From Pinus tabuliformis (Eukaryota; Streptophyta; Pinopsida; Pinales; Pinaceae): a DNA stretch of 64,000 bases. Each line of letters starts with the position of its first letter. The stretch's first letter is position 1. This document shows positions 1-12,320 of this stretch, one piece after another. The notes under the pieces were generated by a model, which worked only from the letters and a program-made list of their open reading frames with translations, did not search any database and was not told the origin of the DNA. A program made the position numbers and the translations under genes. Where the stretch lies: contig CM062805.1 of NCBI GenBank assembly GCA_031772625.1, forward strand, positions 517,370,102 through 517,434,101, written 5' to 3'.

Positions 1-371
1 TTTCCTCCATATTTTTTCTCTTGACATTTTCTACAGGAGCACCTACAGGAAATCTACAGGAGGGACAATGGGCTTGTACAGGAGGGGTAGTGAGTCATTT
101 TGAAGGGAGAAAATGCAATTTGTGGCACGAATTTCAGTCTAAAGAGGTAGGGTTCATGAATACCCTCTGTTGAATACCAAAATGTGAAAGGGTTGGTCTC
201 AAATTGAAAGTAAAAGGAGTCTTTAGGAGGGTAGAAATACATAGAAAAATTTCTATTTAAAAAGAAAAAACACAGTCCCCTCTGTTTTTCTAGTTCACTC
301 AAAATTCTTTGTCTCCACCTCCATATCTGGTTTTTTTTAAAAATAAGTATAGGCAGTATGACAGGGGGTTT

Positions 372-3058
372 ATGAGAAAAGAGACCACTAACTCCACTAG
401 GTTCCATGCACATCCTCAAGTAGTGGACATATTTACAAGGGAAAACTGGATGAATTTCTTTGAGAAGTTTAGAGGGTTTGATGATTAAATTGCCCATGAA
501 TTTTCTCTCTCTCTGGTCCCTCACACAAGAATGCATGCTACTATAACCATTAGAGGCCTCTCCATTGAAATAACCCCTGAATTCATCAATAGGGTCACTA
601 CCCTTCCTCTTGGGTTGCCTTGGAGTAAAGGTGAGAAACCAATTGGCCAGGCTACCAAGAAGAATTTTTTCCAAGATAATGAAACCCCTGTTGAAGACAA
701 AAATGGAATCAGGATGGCTAGTATACCATATCCCTGGGACGAGGTTAGCTACCAAATAATCAAATACATTTCTTGTGAGGGGAGGTAAAACATTTTTTAT
801 GGATATCATTTCAGAATCCTCTAGGATTTGAGATATGGCATGGATACCCCAACACATCAAAAGCTCAATATCCCTTACTTTCTCCTTCAGTCCCTGATTA
901 ACTCCAGCACCAAGATGCAAGAAGGAAATTCACAGAAGCTAGCTCACCATGGCCTAATTAAGATCCTAGTAGAAGAGGCCCTCCATACCCTTACACTCCC
1001 TATAGCATGGGAAGTTTTCATAAACATGACAACTGAGGATGACATCAAGGCATTAACCTATGATGTCATTCCTGCTGTCAGTGAGGAGGGATAACAACAA
1101 GGAGGGGAAGATGAAGCCAGTGGTGACATAAGAAACAGAGCAGGAGGAGGAAAAAGAGACAGAAGAAGGAGAAAAGGAGGTAGAAGGGGCAGAGCAAAGA
1201 TAAGAATCCCCTAAAACTTTCGAAAGAGAAGCAACAACTACCCTCACTACCCTTAGTACACCAAGCTAGCAGAAGCAGAAGAGGAAAAGACAAACCTCCA
1301 TGTATTTCAGGGCAAGGAAGAGTACTAGAATTAAAACAAGCAAACCTCAGCCCTCATCGACAACTCCCATTCACATTGAAGATTCACCATTTGTCAAGGT
1401 GAAAGAATCTCCTTCCAAGGCACCCATAACCTATGAAAGAGGGACTACATGATCTTCTATATGGAAGGGGAAGGAAATATTATAGGACCCAAAACCAGAC
1501 CTATAGGAGACTGAAAAAATCCTACAGGAGACACTGTCAAAACTATATGAGACTCAAAAAACTGAGGAAAGGATAGGAGGACAGACAGAGGTGAAAGAAG
1601 AAACACAAGAGCTACAAGAACTTGACCCCCAGCCTAATCTTGACTCCTATTATAGAATACTTGAGGCAGGCAAGATAATCCCATAGAAATTTGAAATTCC
1701 ACTATTTTTTGAATTGGAAAAAGAGAGAGTGAGAACACATAGGTGGATGCAGATAGCCAAATCCAAAGGAGTTGAGCATATTTGCCAAATGGAAAACAAA
1801 ATCAGGGAAATGGGCAGGGAATTGAGTGCTCTCAGAGACAAAGAAGCCATCACAAGAAGCCACCTTGAGAAGGAGAATGAAATACTAAGGAGGCAACTGC
1901 AGGAGAAAGAGACCCATTTGGAATACATGGCCAGCTTATCCATGGAAGCATTACAATGCAGAACACCAACCAAATCTTATGGCCTCTATCTGAAGGATCA
2001 ATGGCTTCAATTACAGATAAAAACTTTGGCACAAAGAGGCACAATGCCTTTCCAAGATTATAGGCAGTTCATGGATTTATGTGACCAAAGCACCTCAAGG
2101 ACAAAGCAAAGAAGTCAAAGTTCTATCTACACAACATGGCCCTCATAGATATGAATGTGTGGGACCCCAATGCCAATCTAGGGGATCTGCAATTAATGGC
2201 AATGGCATCATGGATGAACAATGAAGAATTAAGGGCAACAGAAATGAAAATATTGATGATAAAAGAGAAGAATGAACCATTAATGATAAGAGCTGAGCCA
2301 TTAGATCCTATGGCACTCATCAGCACACACAACCTGCTTTCCAATGACCCTCAGATTGCCCCTAGATATCTAGCCAATCAGGCACAAGCCATTGCACACT
2401 TTGAAGATATGCAAAGGCTACTTGGGGATGACTGTGTGCATGCATGCATGAGAAGATGGAACACCCTACCCCACAGCTTGCAGATCAGAGAATACCATTC
2501 CCCAATGAGGCTGAGGGAGGCATTGAAAAGAGTGCCAATGTACAAGCACTCCATGCAAAGGCTAAAGGTCAACTGGATTGGCCTCAAACTGAGTCCTCCA
2601 CTCCTATTAGGCATGCTGGAAGGTAGAAGAGAAGAAGAAGAGAAGGAGCAGTGGAAGGACATAGACAAAACAACAAGATTTTATGGAGAACATGAGCAGA
2701 CCACATTAGAAGCCTAGAATGCTAGGGAGGCCACCAGGGCCATAAAAGATGAAGAGATTGACTAGGTTGCTCAGAGGATGAGCAACACCTTCAGTAGGGT
2801 GGTGATGATGAGCCTCATAAATGGGTAATTATATGGGCTCATTTTACCTCCTAAAATAGTCAAATCAACCATTCTCTTAGCTTATTGTATGATTTTCTGA
2901 TTATATTTATGCTTATAGGGTGAGTTGAGTTAGTTACTATGCCATGTGGTCTAACATGTATTTAATGCAGATTATTGATGGATTTCAAGGTCAAAGTCAA
3001 GGATCTAGTGGCCAAACTGCAGCAATAACTTGAAGTGGATAGAGGAGAGGACCCATAG
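372..3058 (+). pseudogene. Conserved plant hypothetical gene, broken, with one likely intron
   Basis: One frame can be followed from an ATG at 372 to 1094 with three stops (near 486, 786 and 822). It contains a globular segment with VDIFTRENWMNFF, ITPEFINRVTTLPLGLPW and HHGLIKILVEEALHTL. A basic/acidic low-complexity stretch follows. A coiled-coil region (1714-2148, e.g. ENEILRRQLQEKETH) comes next in another frame, then a third block (2136-2717) rich in Arg and Glu. A GT...AG intron (2825-2970) restores a Lys-rich coil that ends at 3058. The layout recalls the plant transposon-linked hypothetical proteins of the Transposase_32 / plant-mobile-domain kind; this is recollection, not a search. 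The role is unknown. Stops and at least two frame changes make it a pseudogene. It could be a gene carried by a transposon, but no terminal repeats were found around it. Confidence 0.55.
2825..2970 (+). other. Putative spliceosomal intron in the 372-3058 pseudogene
   Basis: The donor is G|GTAATT and the acceptor is TTTAATGCAG. The 146-nt interval is T-rich and contains a run of stops. Removing it joins the SLING-coding end of one exon to a Lys/Leu-rich coil (MDFKVKVKDLVAKLQQ). No transcript evidence is available. Confidence 0.45.
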
Positions 3059-5140
3059 GAGGGAAACTCCCTCATTTATTGCTCCTCACTTCGGATTCCC
3101 CTTCATTCATCTTGGAGTACAAGCAGCGAAATCATGCACTAGAAGGCAAACAAGCAAGTGGAAGATGATTGAGAGTTATCTCGAGTTTTGGGAGCCAAGC
3201 CTCCATAATTTTAAGGAATCTGTTGGTATCTTTAGATGTATAAGTAGAGAGGCCTAGGGCCTCAATAGGGTCGACTTTTTGCTTATGTAAACTCTGCTCA
3301 AATTTCGAGCTCACTATTTTATGACAGTTTTATGTAATCTTGCTATTTTTTGATAATGGAGATGAAATCCTTTTTAAGCTAGCACTGAGTTACCTCAGAG
3401 GGCTGAAGATCTTGGGTTAGGGCCCAATCCAAGTAGCCAAGCTCCTCTTTATTTTTATTTGTATGCTTTACTTCAATTTGTAGATTAGTTTGTTGTTAGA
3501 TGTATTTCTTTTATGGTTAAGAATTGGTTTCTTTTGATGATTTAGTAGTTTGCTTCCATTTATGATTTTTGTAATAGGTTAAGAAGTAATCAGAGAAGAT
3601 TCAAAAGGCTAGTAGCAGTGACTTGCCCTCTCTTCCTCCCTCTAGGACCATGATTTGAGGCAAAGACTCTCTTGCTACCCCAAAAACACAGATTTTCCTC
3701 ATTCCTAGGACTTCTAGTGTTTGTAGCTCTCTAGTAGGTTGATAGTCCAGTTTTTCTTTGCTGTAGATCTTCTTTATCAAGTTCACTTCCTAATTTACAA
3801 TAGTCCTTTGCATGCTTTCCTTTCTTGTAGCATTTCCCAACATTTCCTTCTATGCATCATAGTTTAGGCCATTTTAATGTAAAACTCTGTTTTTCCTAGG
3901 ATGCATTCATTTCAATGGTTGCTTGATTTTCTTGGTTTCTATGCAGCAGATCTCTTCCAGAAGTAGGCTAGATTACCAGCAATCACACCCTCCATCTAAT
4001 TCATGCCCTATGGGTCTCCCAAACCTCACCTCAATTCTGCCCTAGTTTCCTTCATTTTTCATAGAACTTCTTCCTCTCTCCTTGAGCAAACCCAATCATC
4101 TTTCTCTCTCCTGGTCATTCATGGTAGACCTTAGGTGACCTAACACCTCTTTCAAACCTTCATCCACCTTTTCCGCCCACTCCCACACCCTGAGAACAAT
4201 GGAAATTGCTCTCGGCCTCCTCCTGTAGGCCTCATGTAGTTATGCTGTTTTCCTCTTGTAGTTTTCCTGTGTCCTCCTATAGTCTTTTCTGTAGGCTTTC
4301 TTTTCAATGCTGAGTGTGGGAAAAGCCTCTAGAAGGACACCTAATACCTCCTAGGACCCATCCACACCATCCTACATCATCCCAAGCTCCAAAACCACCC
4401 TCTAACGCAATTTTTTCGCTGCCACACTCACACACAATAAATTAAATGCATGTTAAATTCACATAAAAACACACAAAAATCCAAAAATATGTTTTTTTCT
4501 TATTTAATTCCAGAAATAGCATGGTTATATGTTGTTTACTTCCTTGAGTAGGTAATGGCATTCATTTTATGGCTTTCATAGTGTTTTTGGCAAAAGTATA
4601 ATTAGCATGTTAATTAGGGTTTACTAGGTTGCTTTACATTCCAGTCTTTCTCCCTTCTGTAGTTAGAATAGCATCTGTAGAGTAATCTCTCTTTCCTTTC
4701 ATCATAGATAGAGATTTTTCTGAAATCTATAGAAGTTGGCTTGAGATCCTAGTGATCTTGCACCAGCTGACCAAGTGACAACCTGCAGTGAGAACTAGTA
4801 CTTGCTCATACAACACCGACGCTTCCAAGTTTGTTACGAACTACCTGGTTGATAAAAGTAAAGTTCGAAGCCCAGGAGTTGCATCATTCTTGCTGCAATA
4901 CTAGCGCTCACCAGCGTGTCATATATCAACAGAAATATCTAAATGAGTATAATCCATATAGAAGATCCTTGACTTAGAATAGAGTAATTTGTCAAGTCAA
5001 AATGACTATGCAAGTTCGGGGTATCCCCTGTTGCTACTTGGGTTGACATCAATGACAACCATTGATCAACAAAATTTTTTTCTCTGTGCCATTTATATTA
5101 TCTAACCTAATTGGATAACTAAAGCAAAGGATGATCATAA
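3059..5140. other. Noncoding stretch, no gene recognised
   Basis: The only ORFs are short and without family resemblance. The first few hundred bases look like the 3' flank of the preceding pseudogene. Short CTACAGGAGG-like motifs occur near 30-90 and on the opposite strand near 4215-4300, so the two ends could be inverted relics of one unit. I could not define termini. Confidence 0.4.
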
Positions 5141-5149
5141 GAATTACAA

Positions 5150-6057
5150 AGAGGTGTGGACACTCTTTCAAAATCTGCGACATGAACCCAATACATCTGA
5201 TACATTTATCTGGAAAAATGATTCATTATGGTACAAAGATTGCTTATATCTCTGTAAGAATTGCAAACTCAAACAAAATATTCCTTTGGAATTGCACACC
5301 TCCCCCTTATGAGGGCACTCATGATTTTTAGAAACTTACCACACGGTCAGGAAGGAATTTTTTTGGGATGGCCTTAAATATGATATTCAGAAGTTTGTGG
5401 TAGAATGTTTGGTTTGCCAACAAAATAAAGTTGAGATAATTAAGACCCTGGGTCTGTTACAACCTTTTTTCATTCCAAGTCAACTTTGGGAGGAGGTCTT
5501 AATGGATTTTATCATAGGTTTACCCAAGTCTAAAGGAAAGAGTGTCATCGTGGTGGTAGTTGATAGACTTACTAAGTATGGAAACTTTTGTGCATTATCT
5601 CATCCAATTAAAGCTAGTACAATTACTACTGCATTTATGGAAACAATTCAAAATCTACATGGAAACCCACAGATTATTGTAAGCGATCGAGATCCCATTT
5701 TCACTGGAAATTTTTGGACGAAATCATTTTCTTCTCTCGGTACTCAATTAGCTTGTAGTTGATCTTATCATCCTCAATCTGATGGGAAAACTGAGATAGT
5801 GAACAAATGTTTGGAAGGATATCTTCGTTGCTCTGTATCTGATAAACAAACATAATGGGTCAAGTGGTTACCTTTGGATGAATGATGGTATAAAACTTCC
5901 TTCCATCTGCAGCACAAATGACCCCATTTATGGCACTTTATGGATATCATCCACCATCCATCACATCCTCTTTAAGGGAAAATTATAAGGTTCAAGCAGT
6001 GGAAGATCACATCAAGAATCAACAACAAGCTCTCCAACTCTTAAAGGATAACCTCAC
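5150..6057 (+). pseudogene. Chromovirus integrase, 5' part, cut by the Tat insertion
   Basis: The reading begins in the zinc-binding N-terminus (GGHSGF-like segment decayed to a stop, then FFWDGLKYDIQKF and ECLVCQQNK). It continues through the catalytic core (QLWEEVLMDFIIGLPKSKG, VVVDRLTKYGNF, IVSDRDPIFTGNFW, then [18 protein letters not shown]), giving the D,D,E set. A stop (TGA, 5760-5762) and later frame losses break it. It stops inside the region after the core (QQALQLLKDNL) exactly where the Tat element enters. The continuation lies at 26271, in frame once one copy of the ctcac duplication is removed. No RT or gag of this element is recognisable upstream of 5150. Confidence 0.85.
6053..6057. 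repeat. Target-site duplication of the Tat element, left copy
   Basis: ctcac, identical to 26266-26270. Removing one copy plus the element restores a continuous chromovirus integrase frame. Confidence 0.85.
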
Positions 6058-8704
6058 TATTATGAAGAATTTGGTATCTACGGATAAATACTAATTCCCT
6101 AGATAAGTAGCCATATCTAGAACAACAATTTAAAGCACTTTAACCTTTTTCTATAAACAATAGATAAGACAAAGAGAATGAGAGGACCTACTTGTACTTT
6201 TTCTTTCCTCTTGCCTCCTTTCTATCGATCCTGTCGCTCCTTCCCGTACTTAACATGCTTAAGAAGTACATGTAAACATCAACATAAGACAAATAACCAA
6301 TCAAAGAAAAAGATCTATTGATTACAATTAAATGGAATCAGATACATTCACACATATAAGAATCACATATCAAGATAGGCATATGGAAAAAGGTGTAAAT
6401 ACTTTATTGAATAAAAGGAAGAATTACAACCATGAAGCCTGATTCGAAGTCACTCTTCCAGCATTGGTTCCATCCACATCACATCATAAGCATGACATTA
6501 CAGCAGCATAACGACACTTACAATAGTCTTGATTGTCAAACTAACATTATCTCCTTATAATTCATCAAAGTCCAACCCCTTGATCACTTAGATGAGTGCT
6601 CAATTTATAGGAAGATGGAGGAGGTTTTGTCATCAATGAGGGTATTGAATGACCTTCCATACTTAGAATTAGTTCCGTGGAAGAAGGGATGAGAGGATAG
6701 GAGGTATCTTAACTCATTCCTCATCCATTTTCGAGCTCATAGGAGATGATAAGTGTGGGAATCTTCTGGAAGTCTCCAGAAGATAAGAATATTCCCAAAC
6801 CCTATGTGAATTTTGCTCAAACTCGCCCAACGCAGGTCAAAAAGGGCCTAATTGTTGGAAATAATACTGAGAGGGGGGTGAATCAGTATTATATGTTCAA
6901 TAATTTAATTTTCAAAATTGATTTGTATACACTACTTCAGCTTAGTGAACTAGCGTGTATATGCAACTGTACTTAATGCAACCAGCGTATATGCAGAGAT
7001 CTTTTGATTTAACCAAATTATAATGCATTGAACATTAACTAGTATATCAAGAATTCATTAGATAGTGTAGTAAAAGCAGAATAAAGCATCACATATAAGC
7101 AACACACATGAACACCAAGATATAAGGTGAAAACCCAATGTGGGTGAAAACCACCTACTCCAATTGTCTTTGTCTTCTTTTAATAATAAGAAAATTCTGT
7201 TTACAATTTTGTACTGGTGCAATCTTATATCAGTACATAGGCTTCTACCTGCAGAAGGCTACAACCTTCTCTCATTCTCCAGCTTCTACTGGAAGGGAGA
7301 TACAACCCCCTAGCTCTTGTACTAGCTGATATGTTTACTAGTATGTAGGTGCCGGCCTACAGAAGGCTACAACCTTCTCTTTTCTTCCAGGGACCACGTT
7401 TCATAAATTTTCAGACTGGATCCATCAACAACATCATTCAATCATCAAATATATCTGCATCAACCAATCTCCTTTTGAACCAATCACAACCGAATCAATC
7501 AATCACTCTGACAACCCATCAATCTGATCTTTTAGAATGCTATCACCAAAATACAGTAACCAGAACCCAAGCTAGAACCCAAAACACTGCAACAACAAAC
7601 AAAAGCAACTAAAACATATTTTATAAGGTATACGCTACTTCCATGTGTTGAACCTGTGTGCATACGCACTTTCCTCAAAGTGAACCTACGTATACGCTGC
7701 TTTGATATGCAGAACTAGCGTGTATATGCCCCTTTTCTAAAGTGAACCTGCATACAGATCTGTAAATGATGATTTAAACATTACAACTATTCTAGACTTC
7801 AGTCATACCTTGATCATAACATTTACAGAATAATATATGCGTCAGTATTCAGATCTAGAATGTTTATGAGAAAAAACACATAATGATAGTTCATTTTATG
7901 ACTTAAGATCCCGATCCATCATTAGATCTAGCTCCTCATCATCTTCTAAGGTTCTTCCTTGGTTTAGATCCAACAATGCACCATTACCCAATAACCTGCA
8001 TACTATATCTCACACTTCATCAGATATTCGATACTTGCACACCTTGGCCTAATGATCTTCTCCTCCTTTTATAGTTTTAGGCCTTACTCAATACCATGGA
8101 CAAAAACCACTTAGGACCAATACTTTGGACCAAATACCTAGGGTCAATACGTCGGCCCAGATAACTTGGACCAATACCATGGATCAAAATACCATGGACC
8201 AAATACTTCGGACCAAAACTTAGTTTTCCGAGGTATACGTGCTTTTCCTTTTGTGAAAGAGTGTGTGTACGTATATGCGACTTGTACATAGTGAACCTGT
8301 GTGTATACGCAGCTTGGCCAATGGTGAACCTACAGATACCTCTCTTTCTTCATTATGTGAAGTATGATCTATAACTCTGTGCTATTAACTTGCTGTACTG
8401 TGATCTGTCATCTAAGTGAGTTACCATCAAGGACAATACCTATGTCATAATGCCAACACTAAGTACTTTGTAGAGCACACTGGCATGGACTTAACTGCTC
8501 TATAGCATACCCTTGCATGGGCCTACTTATACTGGTCCCTCTAGAGGTCATTTTAGGATTTCTTCAGGCCATGAAACTATCTGGGAAGGAGGAATTCAAA
8601 AGGTTGACTTGTTCAGGGCATGTAACAACTGAAATTAGGGTTTGATGAGCCCTAAAACACTGATCTGGATGATGGGAGTGATGTGCTCAAATGGATCTGT
8701 AACA
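6058..8704 (-). repeat. Tat element 3' LTR, enlarged by a solo LTR insertion
   Basis: It aligns along its length with 25233-26265, apart from the 1.6-kb insertion at 6853-8458. It starts TATTATGAAG (probably TGTTATGAAG originally) and ends CTGTAACA on +. Without the insertion and its duplication it is about 1036 bp, matching the 1033 bp of the 5' LTR. Confidence 0.88.
6853..8458. mobile_element. Solo LTR (copia-like), inserted in the Tat 3' LTR
   Basis: It has perfect 6-bp inverted ends TGTTGG...CCAACA and a 5-bp target duplication (ctaat/ctaag, one mismatch). The other Tat LTR carries the empty site cctaag at 26030-26036. No gag or pol reading was found in the 1606 bp. That fits an LTR left by LTR-LTR recombination. 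It contains several near-repeats of GTATACGC/GTATATGC-type motifs (around 6955-6990, 7625-7740 and 8230-8310). Orientation is not determined. Confidence 0.82.
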
Positions 8705-8718
8705 ACTGCCCCCTAAAG
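8705..8718 (-). other. Polypurine tract of the Tat element
   Basis: The minus strand reads CTTTAGGGGGCAGT immediately before the 3' LTR (TGTTACAG). The same purine block precedes the 3' LTR of the nested derivative at 19009-19022, which supports its role as plus-strand primer. Confidence 0.75.
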
Positions 8719-10899
8719 CATGAAGTCAAAAATAATAATGTCGAGTGATATGCTTTATGATGTGATGAGGAGGTTTCGAAGTGGTTGGTGACCTGCATCG
8801 ATTACAATACATAATATCATGATATTTTGATTTTTTTCTCATGAATTGCTGAGGGAAGGCATACCCATGCTCAACATATAAACTTTCATTACAAGCACAT
8901 AGATAGTCATCTACATATATACACCCATGATCGGAATGACCATCAATGTATAGCCATTGTACGGATGATTTGGTACATTTCCTGAAATCGCAACCCAGAT
9001 GGATGAAACTAGATCTGGGGTCTTCTATCTCGTTCAATTGTTTGCTAAAGTACGAGTCTAATCATGTGAATATGTGATTTGAAGTCAAACATGGGAAGAC
9101 ACCGTCTGATTACCAGCCAATGATGTAAGCCGTTAATAGACGCGAGAGAAATCACTGATAATGATAATGATCCTCAAAGTACTGCAGTACATTCTGCATG
9201 GTGTGAATGGATGTTTTGATGTCGAACACCATAAAAAGTCTTTCGGTCGAACACTAGTGATGTCAACCTATCATTGGAAGTGAGAAACTTGCCATTGATG
9301 TTTGCAAGCCTCAAGGTACTGGAAGGGTGTTTCTAAGTCATCTTCTTCGATAATGAGCTGATGTTGACAAGAAGAGACTTGTCATAGGAGGGCCTTGATG
9401 TATCCCACATCAATGACACGAAACGAGTGTAATGATTTTGGATACGAAATTTGACTGACGACACAAGGTTCAGGAACGACTGTCATGAAAATGAATGTTT
9501 ATGGTATTGCAAAGGATGAATTTTAACTGAATGACTTCTCTTGAACATGTTGGCGACACTTAAATTAATTGGTAGCATTGACCCTAAACAAAGTGATGGA
9601 TGGTATGATAGACCAATGGTATGATAACCATCAAGCTAATAACCCAACCTAAATAGTCATGGTGATGAAGTGAAAGTGTCATGTTCAAGAGCGACCTACT
9701 ACCAAAAGTGGTTTACCCCTTTTTCCATTTTCCCCAGTCATTGCTGACCAGTACCTCTTTATTTTTATCAAGCTTGAGGAGGATAACATATGTTTGTTGT
9801 ATAATTCCATCCTTCGGGTGAATCCATCGCTATGTGATGTTTTAACGAGTCTAGCGAAGGTGAAACTTGATCTTGTCATGATTGACAAGTTTGTCACTAT
9901 TTGATGTTTTAACGAGTTTAACGACAAAGATAACTCGGTCATTTTCATGTTTAGAGAGTTTGAAAAGGGACAAAAAGAAAAATCCACAAGTTATTTTTCG
10001 TAGATTTGTCTCTCAAGCTCGAAAAAGCATAAAATAATATGAGAGAGAACCTATTGACCATGTTCGGTCAACGTATTCATTTTTTGTAAATAATCTATCT
10101 CAACCTAAAAAAGGGTTAAACTTATACTGAGTAGATGTCATTTCTAATCTATTAACGAGCTAAAAAGGACAAGCACTCGAAAATATTTTCATATTTAAAG
10201 AGTCTAAAAAGAGCTTAAAGAGGACTCTAAGGGGGTCCATTTTTCAATGCTTAACAAAGCTCGAAAAAGAGATAAAAGTATGCTCTGTGGTCAAAGATAC
10301 AATTTACAATCAAGCATGTCAAATTCTATAAGTCAGCTATAAAACCTTCTTAAAACATAACCAAATGGATTAAACATACCTGTTTCATGAGTAAAAATAG
10401 GTAAATACTAAATTTTATTCGATTAATGAACATGAAATAAACATAAAACAAGTATTTACCATGTCATTTTTACCATTTGATATTTACCATTCAGTGTTGT
10501 GCTCTGGGTTAGTTTTTTACCTCTAACTTCAACAACTGATTGTGAGAGATTCTGTGGACCATTTCTCATGCCATCTAGACTAGGTAGGAAATATACCCCT
10601 CCTCTTTATTTTCATGTCATTCTTTTACTGTTTCATGCAAGTTTTAGGGTTTTTTGGGGCCTCTAGGGTTAGATTTTTTTTCCTTAGGTTCAACGCAAGC
10701 TTGCATGTTGAAAACTGCACTAAAGAGCACCCAGATAGAATGCTTCCTACTTTCCATTGCACTATTTCCTTGCTTGGGCTGCGCTGGGCGAGTTTTCCAA
10801 ACTTGTTTCACCTATTTTCTCCAAAATTTGTCCTGTTTTTTACATAGAAAGGATCCTAATTAAGCTTATGGTTTGATTTTAGGCTTTCATCGGATCAGA
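8719..10899 (-). other. Conserved noncoding 3' region of the Tat element
   Basis: No credible ORF was found. Positions 8705-10530 align with 19009-20880 of the nested derivative, including a block around GAGGGAAGGCATACCCATGC and repeats of TTTTAACGAGTCTAGCG type near 9840-9950. Retention in a derivative that lost all protein genes suggests cis functions (packaging, 3' processing or plus-strand priming); this is inference. Long 3' untranslated regions with subrepeats are known in Ogre-like elements. Confidence 0.6.
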
Positions 10900-12115
10900 A
10901 TGTCTATTACTTGGTGAGAAAGAGAACATGAAGTTCAAGACATGTTTTCCCTAAATAATCCAGGTACAGTTGAGGCCCTCAAAAACTGTGGGTTACTCAA
11001 ATACTTCAGGTTGTCCAGAATGAGGCAATAAATAGAACTATTGCAGTTCCTAGTTCATGCATGGGATCCAACAGATCAAGATTTTCACATAGGGGACAAA
11101 GTGGTCCCTATTATGATTGATGATGTTTACTTTCTTACGGGCTGTCGAGGTGAGGTGCCCCCATCTCACTTTCAAGATTTGCTCATGGAGGTGAATCGGT
11201 GAGGGATTACATTCAAAAATTTTGTTGGCTAGGTACACAGCCTAGCAAGGATGGGAAAATAAACATCAGGGATGTAAGTGATTTGACTTTGAGAACTATC
11301 CTTTTCACTATCGCAAAGTTGGCTAGCAGCGTGACACTTCATCTGGTGAACAGATCATATATGCAGTATGCACTAGAGTTTCTTGAGCCAACAATATTCA
11401 ATTGGTGTGAGGCCATGCTTTCTTCACTGAAAGAACAAATGACAAAGGTAAAAAGTGGTAAGATGAAGAATTTTAGCTATGGTTCGATCTTAATCACTTT
11501 TTCCTTAGAAAGAATTCCATTGATGCAACCACAACATGTAACACTGGGTGTAGCTGGTCCTAGAGATCCACAGATGCAGAGGTGGGTCAAATTGATGGCT
11601 AGACATGTGGGTCAGTCAACAATCATTTTTTCCACTGCATTCTTCAGTTGGCTCGATCGACAACACATTGTCATCGAGGAGCATCCATAGTCAGGGATGG
11701 ATTTTTCATGAAGATCCAGATTTGATTTTACTAGTGGGCACTCAATGGGGTGCTATAGGTAAATTGTTTGACCAAAATGTTTTCGATTTTTAAAGTTTCT
11801 ACATGCTTTTGTGTTTTTATGTTCTAAGACTAAACTAAAATCATTCTCATGCATGTATATGTAGGTACTGTTCGACCTATGAGGCATCAACAGGAGGTAG
11901 GTGGGCCAGTGAGGAGAAACATTGGGAGAGCAGTTCTCCAGGATTTGGATTTGGACAAGACCTTGGCAGAGTTGTAGGATCATGTGGAGGGATTAACCCT
12001 TGGTATTCTGGATGTCTGGATTGAGGAGTTACCTATGAGGCTACAACGCCATACTATTAGTGTTTTGGGCCGTTGGATATGGCTCTTGCGCATGATAGCT
12101 TAGTCTGTGACTTGT
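10900..12115 (+). pseudogene. Antisense ORF carried by the Tat element, plant-mobile-domain-like, with an intron
   Basis: It lies between pol and the 3' LTR on the strand opposite to gag-pol. The reading from ATG 10900 gives FLVHAWDPTDQDFHIGDKVV and DDVYFLTG, which resembles the start of plant-mobile-domain proteins. It shifts frame near 11196 into a 163-residue open stretch (VSDLTLRTILFTIAKLASS, YALEFLEPTIFNWCEAMLSS, ERIPLMQPQ, FFSWLDRQHIVIEEHP). A GT...AG intron (11759-11864) joins to an Arg-rich tail. Stops occur near 10915, 11034 and 11200. Antisense ORFs between pol and the 3' LTR are known in the Tat lineage (for example maize Grande). The function is unknown, and the domain assignment is by eye only. 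Confidence 0.6.
11759..11864 (+). other. Putative intron in the antisense ORF
   Basis: The donor is TATAG|GTAAATTG and the acceptor is TATATGTAG|GTACTG. The interval is 106 nt, T-rich, with stops. Removing it joins the aligned conserved segments. Because the intron survives, this strand is unlikely to be the one copied from genomic element RNA after splicing. Confidence 0.45.
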
Positions 12116-12320
12116 TATCAGGAGCATCACTAGGTCTACTTAGGATGTTTTTTCATGCATTTTGAGTTTTTAGGTCAGATGAACAAACGTGTCTTGGAAA
12201 AAAAATTTGTAAAAACTTTTAAAACATCTATCTATTTTTACTTTTAGAGTTTTTACACATATGGCTGTATGAAATCCTATTCAACTAATGATGTGAATTG
12301 AAAATTTACTTTTACATGTG

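Noticed and set aside
54..920. 288-residue minus-strand ORF at the window start
   Set aside because: It lies opposite a + strand reading with recognisable conserved blocks (372-1094). The minus product has no family resemblance.
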